This document shows, piece by piece, positions 43,922-54,473 of a stretch of 64,000 nt of DNA. The position numbers and the translations under genes are program-made. Within the stretch, counting starts at the first letter, position 1. Every line of letters begins with the position of its first letter. The notes under the pieces were generated by a model. It did no database searches. It was not told where the DNA came from and saw only the letters and a list, made by a program, of their open reading frames with translations. The DNA is from Strobilurus pachycystidiatus (lineage: Eukaryota; Basidiomycota; Agaricomycetes; Agaricales; Physalacriaceae), in NCBI GenBank assembly GCA_019915135.1, contig JAHLMK010000008.1:310001-374000 (forward strand), read 5' to 3'.

Positions 43922-45760
43922 CTAGATATATATCATCCATCTCTTCCCGTCCTCAGTATCTGTACAGGTGAAGTCGTGCTGATCGTAAGAGGCTTTGGGA
44001 GGCGGGAACAATCCACAGGTTCGAATGCTTATATCCAAACCTTCCTCTTTGTATTGCTCCAACAAGTCCATCAAGTGATACGAGTAGTACTTGTCAAAGA
44101 CGACAGGAAACTGAACATTCACGTGTATACGCTGTATCTGAGTGAAGCCAAATCCGTTGTCGGCAGTCATCTTCCAGCGCTGACGAGCAAATGCAGCGAA
44201 ACGACTGTCAATGAAGCGAATCGTGCACGGTGACTGTCTGGGATTCAGCATGGTTATTTTCAGGCTCTCCAGGTTTAGTACCACCGGCGAACCCGCTAAA
44301 AGGTCCAGCAGCCTTGCGAGGCAGTCGTCCATGAGATCCTCCCAATAGCTGTATCGCAATTCCAGGGCGCGAAGTTGAGGTGTATGACGCACGACTTCTT
44401 GCATAGCGTCAAAGTCCACGAAGTCATGAATGGTCAGGACTTGCAGTGGGCACTGCGAACGTTCCAAAAGCCCAGCAATGGCTCGCACCATTTCGCGAGG
44501 GCAAGGTTCCTCCAAGTTGTACTCATGGCGTGTCGTAATGTACAGCTCTCGGAGGGAAGGGAGAGAGATGCTTCGCACGGATTCAACATCGGAGGCGCGA
44601 AGAACGGTGATGCAATGATTTACGAGTGGTGGGGTGAGGAAAGCACCGTTGTCTAGCCATTCAGTAGGGAATGAGTGGACGACCTCTAGGTTTGTGAGAT
44701 TCGGGCAGTCGGTAAGATAGTGAAGACGATGTTCTGATACACCTGGCGGCGTGTCTTCAACATCTTCGTTGGCCCAGGACCATTCCATGCGCAGGCGGTC
44801 GAGCTGCTGAAGAGGAAGTTGGACCTTTTCAAACATCATGTGAGATAGCTCGACATTGGTAAGGCGAGGGGCGTCCGCGAAGGCCTTCATGTCCGGAAAA
44901 TGATTGACGCCCAGCTCGGGCTGGTAGTCAATGCTGACCCCAAGATAAAGGGTAGTGAGCAATGGCAATCGTCCGTACGCTTGGTCGACATGGGGTAAGA
45001 TGTCGGGATGGAGTAGAAGATGAACCTCGCGCCAACGCTCTGCGTGAGCTGTCAACAATGAGAACAGCAATGCGGGGATATGGACCTCGTTGGGAACAGG
45101 ATGATAGCGATTCTTTGACAGCGAGAGATCACACTCGAAAGTGAGAGGTTGCAGACCGCTGCACACTAAAGGAGTGCGTAACATTCGCAGAGCGCTGTCT
45201 TCAAGCGAAGGGTCTAGGAGAGGCGGGGGTTTCATCGAAAAATGGGCCCATAGAAAGGATGTGTCGAAGACGACTTGTCTCCATCGGTGACAGACATGAG
45301 CCAGCTGCCAGGGACCCTGCCTTGAATCAAACACCTCGAACCCCGAACAGCTCCACCTGAAAACCTCGACCAAGATTTCGGGCGGAAGACGACGGAAAGG
45401 AGAAGCGACTCGTTGTCGCCAGTGGTGGTGTAATGCCTGCATGCTTCGGTGTTTTGTCTCCAGGTATTCCACTGTCGAGCGGGCATTTTCAAGTCTCTCG
45501 TTGAGGTCGGCGATCTTATCGGCAACCTTGGCCAATATGTTCGAATCAAACAGCGCTACGTCCGCGTCCAACACGTAGGTGTTGGTTTTCAGAGAATCCA
45601 TGAAGGCGGCTTCGAGAGTTCTGGATACTGAAATTTCTACATCGCATAAAGTGACCTCGTCGAGTCCCTTCGTCACGTCTTCTGGCACTGGAAGGAAAGA
45701 AAAGATCAGTACAGTAGAAAAGCACAAGATTTTGTGAATCGACCTACACTTTGTGGCCAT
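43922..45760 (-). CDS. F-box protein, family copy C
   Basis: Intact paralogue of copies A and B, about 590 codons. The start at 45760 (MATK) joins across a short intron to LPEDVTKGLDEVTLCDVEIS. Coiled coil: LNERLENARSTVEYLETKHR. F-box: RRLPPEILVEVFRWSCSGFE, then WQLAHVCHRWRQVVFDTSFL. The repeat region has SISLPSLRELYITTRHEYN and LRALELRYSYWEDLMDDCLA, and the C-terminus LFPPPKASYDQHDFTCTDTE. It is clearly more diverged from A and B in the coding part than in the upstream module, which suggests recent conversion or exchange of the flank or constraint on it. The role as an SCF adaptor is inferred from the F-box only. Confidence 0.85.
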   Translation of the reverse strand: MATKCRSIHKILCFSTVLIFSFLPVPEDVTKGLDEVTLCDVEISVSRTLEAAFMDSLKTNTYVLDADVALFDSNILAKVADKIADLNERLENARSTVEYLETKHRSMQALHHHWRQRVASPFRRLPPEILVEVFRWSCSGFEVFDSRQGPWQLAHVCHRWRQVVFDTSFLWAHFSMKPPPLLDPSLEDSALRMLRTPLVCSGLQPLTFECDLSLSKNRYHPVPNEVHIPALLFSLLTAHAERWREVHLLLHPDILPHVDQAYGRLPLLTTLYLGVSIDYQPELGVNHFPDMKAFADAPRLTNVELSHMMFEKVQLPLQQLDRLRMEWSWANEDVEDTPPGVSEHRLHYLTDCPNLTNLEVVHSFPTEWLDNGAFLTPPLVNHCITVLRASDVESVRSISLPSLRELYITTRHEYNLEEPCPREMVRAIAGLLERSQCPLQVLTIHDFVDFDAMQEVVRHTPQLRALELRYSYWEDLMDDCLARLLDLLAGSPVVLNLESLKITMLNPRQSPCTIRFIDSRFAAFARQRWKMTADNGFGFTQIQRIHVNVQFPVVFDKYYSYHLMDLLEQYKEEGLDISIRTCGLFPPPKASYDQHDFTCTDTEDGKRWMIYI

Positions 45761-46330
45761 TTTCCGCTGAGACACAAAGCGACTTGACAATGAACTTGAT
45801 GGTGCGGAAGCAAGACGCGTCAAACACGTGCACAGTTGCTCAGTTCAATGGGCTTCGGATGCGGACTCTTTCAGACTGATGTGGACACGAGAACTACTGT
45901 TATTCGATGACTGGATTCGTGCTAAGTACAGCAACATAACTAGAGAAAGCCGTCCAGATGTTTCTTTCTTCCCATCCTAGGGTTAGGGTTAGGACCATCT
46001 TCCGACCAAAAAAAGAGGCCCACCCAGCCAGAGTGGCCAAAGTGGGACAGGAAAATATTGAGACGGTGCATAAGCCGAAGCCTATACAAGCCGCAGACGC
46101 CCTCTGTATGGACAAGGTCGCCGTGCTATGGAGGGTTTCCACGGCCCACAAATCCGGGACGTGAAGGGACTTGTGCCATCAAGGTAAGTATGAGTTGTTC
46201 ACCTGTTCGAATCCCGCTTTTATAGTATTGATGGAGCGCACGGACCAGGTGCACGGGCCTGGAATGTGGCTTGCCCTGTATAGATCTTGGCATATATTCA
46301 TTTGAGTTGATTCCCGGTGTTCGTGCATAA
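45761..46330. repeat. duplicated upstream module of F-box copies A, B and C (copy 3)
   Basis: About 570 bp, same orientation as copy 1 and nearly identical to it over 45840-46260. Contains the telomere-like tract and the donor-like AAGGTAAGTATGAG at 46181-46194. Confidence 0.85.
45978..45993 (+). repeat. interstitial telomere-like tract TTAGGG
   Basis: TAGGGTTAGGGTTAGG, identical to 7784-7799. Confidence 0.75.
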
Positions 46331-46530
46331 ATGAGAGCAAGCACGATTGGAAAGAAGAAAATGGAAGCCCAAGACTGACACCTCCCGTGCCGTTGCAACG
46401 GACTCACTGGGTTCAGAACTATCAAGACGCACATTGGAATGGTCATGATCAGATAGCTTATATTCGTGAGAGAAATACAAATATCTAGTTAGTCTACACA
46501 TCATCGAACTGCACTGTCTCCCTCTGGAAT

Positions 46531-49500
46531 CACTGCGAGATCACCGCCTGAACGACCGCCGTCTCCTCAGCTGTGAGCTGATCCCCCAACCCAGAGAAAT
46601 TATAGGTGTTCCTCGAATAGCACTCCTTCAGGAAGGACGTAAGATGTGCCTGCAAAAACAGTCCCGTCAACCAACCGTACGACCAGGAAAACCATCAGCG
46701 TACCTGCATATCCATCTGCGCGATGGGATCATTCTTCAGATCTTCATCCTCCGTATCCTCCAATATATCATCATTGTCGAACGCCAAACCCTTGGGTCCT
46801 ATCAAGTCTGATAGATACTCCAACTCGACGTCCCGCCGGGCATTAGTGCCGTCCTCTTGATCGCTCCAGTCTTCATCCTATCAATCATTTCAGGTCAGCT
46901 ATACTACACGTCGACGGAGAAAGGAACGTACCCCATCCTCCTCCTCGGCATCCGCCGCATCGCCACGAGCATTGAACGTCGCACTCTCACCTCCCGATTG
47001 CAGGTCGTGTATCAGGATCTTGAGCGCCTTGACAGGGAAGGTCACCGAGGTGAACTCCGTCGGGGCTACAAGCACCAGTTGGTCAGTATCGTGCACGAAA
47101 ACCCACCCATAGAGAAAAGAAGGAGAAAATGGATGCGCACTCGTCTTCGTCCGCGACCGTGTCATAATGACTTGATGAAGGGGGGGAGATACGTAAGGTT
47201 CGACTGCACAACAACACGAAAGAGAAATACCGCTAACCATTCCGAGTTTCGGGCTTAACGATGATGTCGCCCTTGACGATGAGGTTCTGCAGCGATGGGC
47301 GCTCGCACACGAACAGCTGCGAAAGCGCCATGGAACTTATCCGCGAAGCCCAGAAGCCCTGGAACGTCTCGGCGTTCTCGCACCATGTCTGGATGAGAAT
47401 GTCCAGTCCCGAACGACCTTGGATGTTCGTAGACTCCAACAAAGACAATATCGTATCACGTTGATGGTTGATTAAGAAGGCAAATGGGATGATGAGACTC
47501 TGTTCCAGAGTGAGCTTCAGAGACTGCTAGATTTCGAACTCGTACCTGAACAAACGACGCGGTCTTAGCAGTCAACATCCTGTTCACCATGGCCTGCAAC
47601 AGTTCCGGAAGGACTGGCAGAACTGCATCTCCAGCCCGCCGCAGCAAATGAATGATGAGATCGCCAATCGTCAGGCCAGCCGACTCGTCCGTGCCCTGCA
47701 GAAGCTTGGCAACAAGCGTCAAAACGTAGTCAAGCCCCGAACGGCCTGATTCGTCCTTCCACGAAACGAGCTGGTTGCAGTCTTTCCGCACAACCAGGGT
47801 CAGCGTCATGATCCCGTTCTAGGGAGTAGATAGATTGATTAGAGATGAACGAAGGCACGATGTTTCAATCATACCTGCAGAGCATCACGGTCTTCGACAG
47901 TGCCCAGACACTTGAACAAGTGCGGAGCCAACAGGTCGAAGAAACCCTCGCCCATGGGGTGCTCCGTGCGAATCAACGCGTTGATCAACTCGATCGCCGA
48001 ACTTGCAGTCCACGACTCAGTCGGCGGCGCGGATGAGAGAGAATTGCACAAGGAGGGCAGCGCCTCCTTCACAACAACCTCATAGATGCCCTCAGCCGAC
48101 GCGGAGCACAACCCCTCCAAAATATCTGGGAAGATGGACAGCAAAATCGGGTCTGAACAAAATAGGATGTCAATCCGACCCAAATGAATTTACTGGCCCA
48201 CAACCAACCTTTGTTGTTCTTTGCCCATACCTCTAGGATAGCGTGTACCAACGCGTTCGCCAGGTCAGGAGTCATCCACTTGCCTTGATCCACGGAGACG
48301 ATAACAGATAACGTCTCCAGTACCAAGGATAGCGTGTCTTCCGATGTCTGGAGTATGAACGGGCCCATATCCCGCGCTATACGGGCCATGAAAGGCGTCA
48401 GTGCGGCATCTTCTGTTCCATTACAGAAGCTGGGATCGGGAGCGTTCAGCAACATAACATACACCTAGGTGGACTTGCTCACTTATGAACAGCCCTCACA
48501 GCCGAGATCTTGACAGGGATACTCCCGTCCTGAGATTCAATGACGTTCACGGCTGCCTCTAGGTACTGCCCAGCGAGCTGAGAAGGAAGGAGCTTGGCAT
48601 ATTGACTCGCGAAGACGAAGCCGCGTCCTTGCAAGAATGGATGCTCTACAGCAAAGTCAAATTCAGCATCCATTATTATCGAAGTAGGTAGGTTTAATCT
48701 ACCTTTGAGTCCAAGAACGGACGGGATAACACCCCCAAGAAGGTTCTCGATGTCGATGGGCTTCGCTCGGCCAGAGTCCACCTCATCCTCAAGGGTGTCC
48801 TCAATCGACTCAGCCTGAGAACCGATCGACGCCAAAGCGGCTTCCAGTGGACGCCACCAATTGTCGTTCCCTGAATTCCTAGCCTGCTCGGATGTCTGGA
48901 TGACCTGATGGATGACACTTTGGAACGTCGCGGTGATCTTGGCGGGGTTCCTGTCGATAAGTGCCTAACCCGCAATCAGAATGGGATTGGAAGGATAAGT
49001 TGTAGACTCACTCCAAGTAAGTCAAATCCGGCAACGCGAACGCTGTAGTCTTGTGTCTCATCATCCTCCTGAGCGACGAAAGAGTTGGCATTGTTCGCCC
49101 AAGTTTCCTCGTCCTCGTCAGTCATCTGCGCGTACTTGAAAACGGATGAGATGAGGGCAGTAGAGTGGTCCGCGGTGAACCAAGCCTTGGCCTTTCCGCC
49201 TCGTACCATGCCTGAGATGAAGTCAAGGATGGAGCTGATGAGATGGGAGAGGTGAACGGGCTCGTCTTCCGCTGAAGTGGGTATTGGGTCGCTCGAAGAA
49301 AGATAATATTGGTCGAACGTTGGGTATAAGATGTCGAGATGGGCAACAGCGAGGTCAAGGAAGTCGCCCATGTACGGTTGCAGAGCGCGAGGGAAGCTGG
49401 TGTGGGTGGTCTCCAGAGCCTAAGCAGAGTTGAGTAATCGTGGCGCAACAAGAAAAATGAGAGTAACCTTGAAGATTTGGATCCGGATGGCTAGTCCGTC

Positions 49501-50509
49501 CCAATTCTCCGCGTTGACATCCGCCGAGGGATCCATCTTAAGGAGAACCTTGAAGGCCTCGAGCCACACTGGGAGGACGGAAGCAATAGCCTCCTTCACT
49601 GCGACGGGATGCTGTTCCTTGACGGTGTAGAGGGAGATGGTGCATTGGCGGAAGACTGAGATGGTACGCGCACGCGTCAGTGGTGTTTGGCTCTAATGAA
49701 ATGCTCAGAGCGCGAAGCTGTAAGGGAGCAGGCGTACGCACCTCTGGGGCGCCTAAAATGGCCAGCAGGACGGGGAGGAGGTCGCGCAGGACAGGGAGAA
49801 TTTGGTCTTCGGTCAAATCGGACTTGATGAACTCGGTGAAGACTTGCATGGCGCCATGGACCGCGTCGGGAGATCCGGAGGAGATGAGGGAGATGAGGTT
49901 GTTGAGCAGGTCGGGATATTCATCGGGCCAATCGCAGTTGGCAATGGGCGTGATTACGTGCGCCTAAGCACTTAGCTGGAGTGAGCAGAGGCGGAGGAGG
50001 AGACGCACAGAGAGAGTTCGGATTCGTCGGTTTGGGTCGGACAGGCCCTGGAACACTGCTTGACGCACTTGATTTTTGATCTGTGCGGCGTCAACGGAGG
50101 CTGGACATGGAGAAACAACATCCACACACCTCTGGCGACGGGGGATTCCCTTTAAAGCCCTGGAAATATGGCGACCACCGCTCCTTCACGTATTTTCGCA
50201 GCAGAATGCCCGCCGAGTGCTTCGAGAAAAACAAGCCATCAAGACGCGTCCAACTGGCAGAAAACGCGCAGAAACTCATCTGTCGCAGCGACATCTCGCC
50301 ATTTTGCGAGATCATGAGCTCGGACAGCGCCAGGCTGGTCTCTGCGCCGCCAAAAGCGGTGAGATCGTCGGCTCAGGCCAAAGATGGCGGGGTGGCGCAC
50401 CTGGGATAGCCGAGTACTCGGAGAGCTTGAGCTCGGCGGCCATGCGGACATTGGGATTCGCGTTGAGCGTCCCGCTCAGGCATTCTGTGATTTCCGCGAT
50501 GGAGGTCAT
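46531..50509 (-). CDS. KAP114: importin-9 / Kap114-type karyopherin beta
   Basis: Nuclear import receptor; the yeast homologue carries TBP, histones and Nap1 (family knowledge). About 1,000 codons in many exons. Start MTSIAEITECLSGTLNANPN at 50509, then VRMAAELKLSEYSAIPE, TSLALSELMISQNGEMSLRQ and GILLRKYVKERWSPYFQ, the N-terminal importin repeat. Later HEAT-repeat segments include KSDLTEDQILPVLRDLLPVL, YMGDFLDLAVAHLDILYPTF, HLSHLISSILDFISGMVRGG, DDETQDYSVRVAGFDLLG, NNDNWWRPLEAALAS-like GNDNWWRPLEAALASIGSQ, FLQGRGFVFASQYAKLLPSQ, ISAVRA, and the acidic region DNDDILEDTEDEDLKNDP. It ends QLTAEETAVVQAVISQ. A 20-codon in-frame insertion at 50220-50279 looks like a retained former intron (see findings). 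Confidence 0.88.
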
Positions 50510-51143
50510 GGTCAAGGTGTGGATGGCCTAATGCGCTCGCCAAACAAACAAGGTCGCGTTCACGTGGAAAACTATTTGTTTCCTTCTCTGGTCTGCTTTA
50601 CACCAGCATAGGCCATTGTCTGATTATCCTCGGGGCTGTTGGGCTGTATAAGCATCGGCTCAGCGCTCAGCAAGCAGAGGGCTTCTGACGGTAATGTTTC
50701 AATCAGGAACACCATGATCTCGGAGAGCGCATTGAATTGAGAGATTCCTTATTTGTCTTTGCAGGAGGCTCAATCCTGACCGGACAGTCCGTCCAGCGCT
50801 CACAACAAATGACGCGCTTTTCTAAATCTTCAACTTGTCAGATCCCAATATCGCGTTCTGCAGTGTCTAGTCCACCTCCCTCTTTGCGGTGGTCATTGGC
50901 CGCTGCTACGCCACGGCTCACCTTCTTAGATGCTTGATCTTCCAAAGTCACTCAGCTATTCAATTCGCATTTTCTATTGCGAATCACCGTTCAGCCTTCT
51001 TTCCTGGGTCACTTCATGTCAGCGCGTCCCGTCCGTCCACGACGCGCGGATCGATCTTCGCCGGCACTCCCCTTTTCCTGCTTGCCTGTCCACTTATAAA
51101 GTCGACTCAAGAGGGAAATGTCCCTCTCCTCCCCCGAATCCTG
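50510..51143. promoter_or_regulatory. divergent promoter region with TATA-like box and short upstream frame
   Basis: About 630 bp between importin-9 (-) and a membrane-protein gene (+). On the + strand, TTATAAAG at about 51092-51099 is followed by a short upstream frame, MSLSSPES, at 51118-51144. Its TGA overlaps the ATG of the next gene by one base (TGATG). Confidence 0.45.
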
Positions 51144-52116
51144 ATGATTTTCAACCTAGTAACAGTCGCATGCCTCTCCGGCGCAGCGTCCTTCGCCTTT
51201 AATGTCTTCCTTCAAACTAACGCCCTCATCGTCGAGCATAAGCCCTTCTTTGCCGCCTACTCTCTCCAGCCCTACCTGTTCATCTCATTTCTTCTGGGAC
51301 AAGTCATCCTCCAATCCCTCTGGCTTTTACGCCTCTTCGTCGATTGCCACCGTGACGACTTCCCAAAACCCGCATCGGACGTAACTCCCTCTTCGAGTCC
51401 TTCCCTCTCTCCTTCTCAACTCGCGTACACTCCCATATATTCTCTGGGGAACGTCTGCTTAGGTACGTCCCGCGCTTCTTTGTATGTAACAGACGCCCAT
51501 AACCTGGCGTGACAGGCGCTTGGACAGTGGCATGGCTACAAGAACGATACGTCGTCGCGCAGTGGCTTCTCGCCATTAACATGACACTGCAGCTCTACTC
51601 CATGTTCTTCACAATCGACACGCGGAAGGACCCGTTAACACTCCTGGTATCAAGAACATCTACCGCCTCGGCGCTGATGTTCATGTGGAAAACATGGGGC
51701 GCCATCGATGTGAATCCTCATGCTCTCCCTTTCTTCTCGCCTAACCGTCTATCAGAAACTCTCCCCGCCCACGACAGTCGAGCAAATTCACAGCGCGTGT
51801 GTTTTCCTAGTCCTGGTGCGTTCGGCTTGCCAATCAATCACTGTCCGAGTACTAATAGTCATCTCAGACCATCGCTTCTGGCCCCGATCCCACATTCGGA
51901 CTTTGCCTGCTCTACGTCCTCGCATCCCTATATCTGGGCCATTACCGCAACGCCGGCTGGCACCAGACCTTCCCATGGATCGCGCTCATCGTTTCGGTTG
52001 CGATCATTTGCGATTGGGTTGCTGGGAAGGTGAACAAAAGCAGAAGCGTACTCATGTCGGAGAAGGAGACGTGTGACGTGGAAAATGGGTCTGGGGCGAT
52101 GGAAAGACTTGTATAG
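51144..52116 (+). CDS. multi-span membrane protein, function unknown
   Basis: I do not recognise the family. Hydrophobic segments along the spliced product are MIFNLVTVACLSGAASFAFN, LFISFLLGQVILQSLWLLR, AWTVAWLQERYVVAQWLLAI (reached by an intron near 51463-51515), LLVSRTSTASALMFMWKTWG, IHSACVFLVL (next exon), GLCLLYVLASLYLGHYR and FPWIALIVSVAIICDWVAG. About six or seven spans in roughly 260 residues are followed by a polar tail, NKSRSVLMSEKETCDVENG. No transport or enzyme motif is visible. The start at 51144 is the first ATG in frame before the first span. Confidence 0.62.
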
Positions 52117-53767
52117 ACTGGAGGTTAGAGCGGAAGCGTTTTTTTCTTGGCTTCACATATCTTCAGATTGGCATTGGTATAAGTCTTAAGCCTTGTATAA
52201 CATTTCACTCTCTATTGCGTCGCTCTCCTCCGGCACCATTGCGATGCACGCCGATCATTGTCTTGTGAAGCTCGCTTTGTTATGTTGCTGGCTCATGAAG
52301 CAAATCAACGGTGACAGCCAGGAAATTCACTATGTATCTGTGCCTGTGGCATTGCCTTATCGGCGAGGCCGCCAACAGATGACCAACTTGGGAGTACCGC
52401 ATGCCGACGGTTTCCCGATATGAAAGCGCTCCGCTCTTTGCTTGCCGCCACATCATTCTGCACTACTCTCTCAAGTTGACTCGGACATCTTTAGAAGGAG
52501 GCGCTGAGCTGGAATCCTCATCCTCAGCACTACGCCGGACCGGACTGTCTCTTTGGGCAATACGATACTACTTCTCCGATTCGTTCTGGACCTGGTTCGT
52601 TATACTGACCATGTCCATTCCATTCTTCCAGGTCTGAGCGTCTACCAGTAGTCAAGTAAACTTGTGAAGGTTGTGAAGGGCACCTATTGGCTTCAGGCTT
52701 GTGCCCCCGAACTTAGGTATGTTTTGCAATCGTGGCCATCAGGAGCACAACCATCGATCGCTCTTGGTGATCATTGTGGCGCTGGAAATTGGGGCGCTAG
52801 GACATCACATGGCCGACCTCAGATCGCGACTTCAAGACTATTTCTTTCATCTTTGACCGGTGATTTGTGTCCGAAGACTGTCTACCTCTATAAAGGGCAC
52901 GAACCCTTATCGCTACTCTTCCCGCTCATACGACTTCAAGGGGTCGAGACTGATGCGAGCGTAGGCTGGTCAGTGCTAAGCGCTTCTTCTCTTGGAACTT
53001 GCATGGCAGCATGGAATCATCTCCACTGTAACCCAACACCCCCTAGCTTTAGTGATGCGGCTTGCATATTGTGAACTCTGAGCCTCCGAAGCATCCTAGG
53101 CGGAAACGTTGGTCCTTATCCTCAACGAACCGGACAATACCCCTCTCCCCCCGAGCTTTCGCTTCTTCAATTGAGGCCCAGGTCCCGAAACACTTTGACC
53201 AAGAAGGCGGCGCCTTATCTTCCTCGTTGGTGCAGTTCGATATCATTACTCCGAGTCTCTAATTCGACGTAAAGGACCCAGTACTGCGTAGGCCTGGGCG
53301 ACGTGTTAGACACGACGGCAATCCTTGTCCGGGATATCCCCACACTGTCCCAGACATCTCCGGTGCACAAGCCGGTGCACTTGAGTTATGTCGTGAGAGT
53401 GTCGTGAGTCGTACGCTCCACGCGGATTTCCAACGTCCAGTACACCCGGCGGGGCTATCCACGTTCGCGCCACTTTATTTTCCGAAGCAAACAAACACAT
53501 GAGACTTGTATGCAATTCTAGAAAAGTCTATGGATTGGTGAAAGAATGTTCAAAACAACGTACGCGTAGGGTTCAATAAGTCTATGTGGTTTATCTAGTC
53601 TGAGGAAAGCATGTAGGCGTGTACAATGTCTAGGTTTATAACTATAAGAGTTCGTTCGGCGCAATGAGGGTGGTTAGTGTAAAAGGATGGACGTCACTGA
53701 GCAGAAAATAAGCCTCGTTTCATTGTGGAGTGATGGTGTGAATGTGCGCACCGCGTGTGTGATCAAT
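52117..53767. other. long intergenic stretch
   Basis: About 1.65 kb without a supported gene, the longest gap in the window. A - strand ATG frame of 65 codons at 53049-53246 (MISNCTNEEDKAPPSWSKCF, then GTWASIEEAKARGERGIVRF) has protein-like composition but no homology I recognise. I see no repeats or transposon ends. Confidence 0.35.
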
Positions 53768-54035
53768 CTACTTGGGGACAGGGGATGGCAATGACCGGGC
53801 AGAGGGCACCGAACGGGCAGACAGTGTACGAGCCTCGACCACTCGCTCTGTGGATGGATCTACTTAAGACGCGACTAGGGGAAGGAAGATAAGACTACGC
53901 ACTAGCCATGGTGGGCGGCTTGAGCGGGAGCCCTCGCGCCAAACGTTCAGCGTTGGTAGTGGGTACCGGAACTGCAGCCACTCCAACACAGCCGAAGGCG
54001 GCAACAGCGAGAGTGAACAGGATGTTGAACTGCAT
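53768..54035 (-). CDS. small secreted peptide precursor with ARGLPLKPP motif
   Basis: Two exons, 54035-53903 and 53847-53768, with a 55-bp GT-AG intron, give a 70-residue precursor. The signal peptide MQFNILFTLAVAAFGCVGVA is followed by VPVPTTNAERLARGLPLKPP, then TMAKRVVEARTLSARSVPSA and RSLPSPVPK. The R-x-ARGLP-x-x-PP motif followed by an Arg/Ser-rich tail recurs in many secreted agaric proteins. The dibasic KR after the motif could be a Kex2-type processing site (inference). A TATATAAA element lies about 100 bp upstream. Function unknown. Confidence 0.7.
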
Positions 54036-54131
54036 GATGAACACTGGTCTGACTGCTGGGGCGGAGAAAGAAACGACAAAGAGAGCGCCTTGGGGTTTAG
54101 ATCTAGAGAGCCATTTAACACGCACACACGG

Positions 54132-54139
54132 TTTATATA
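54132..54139 (-). promoter_or_regulatory. TATA box of the secreted peptide gene
   Basis: TATATAAA on the - strand, about 97 bp before the ATG at 54035. Confidence 0.5.
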
Positions 54140-54473
54140 GACCGGCGGGACATCGATCATTGCAATTTTACAATTCATAAAGAAAATAACCGATCGCGAT
54201 CAGCTCCGGCGAGTAAGGATTAGCCACCTCAGATGGGAGGCTGGCTTTTCCTCAGGTCAGCAAGAGGTCACGGTCAAGCATCGAGGAGATCAACAGAAAT
54301 TGGATGGCGCGCACTGTTCTGTCTAGTGTCGAATTCCAAGCTTGACGATTGAAGCTAGACTTGGCTTGTGATTTGAGAGAGAGATCCCCATTCGGCTTGT
54401 TTGTCATGAGCAGCGAAAGCAAATGATGATGTTGAGTGGCTGTGCTATTTTTCACACTTTCATTCCAACAACC
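54140..54473. other. divergent intergenic region
   Basis: Rest of the shared upstream region between the secreted peptide gene (-) and the cyclophilin gene (+). Nothing further recognised. Confidence 0.35.

Noticed and set aside
45900..46151. 83-codon frame in the duplicated module, also at 28562-28813
   Set aside because: It starts at TTG rather than ATG, is broken in copy 1 by a length change in the A-run, and shows no protein-like motif.
45958..46164. 68-codon ATG frame MFLSSHPRVRVRTIFRPKK in the module
   Set aside because: Copy 1 diverges after PKK through a 2-base change, so the frame is not conserved; it more likely belongs to a non-coding transcript.
53049..53246. 65-codon ATG frame on the - strand with good amino-acid composition
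   Set aside because: No homology recognised, no promoter or intron support; mentioned only in the intergenic entry.
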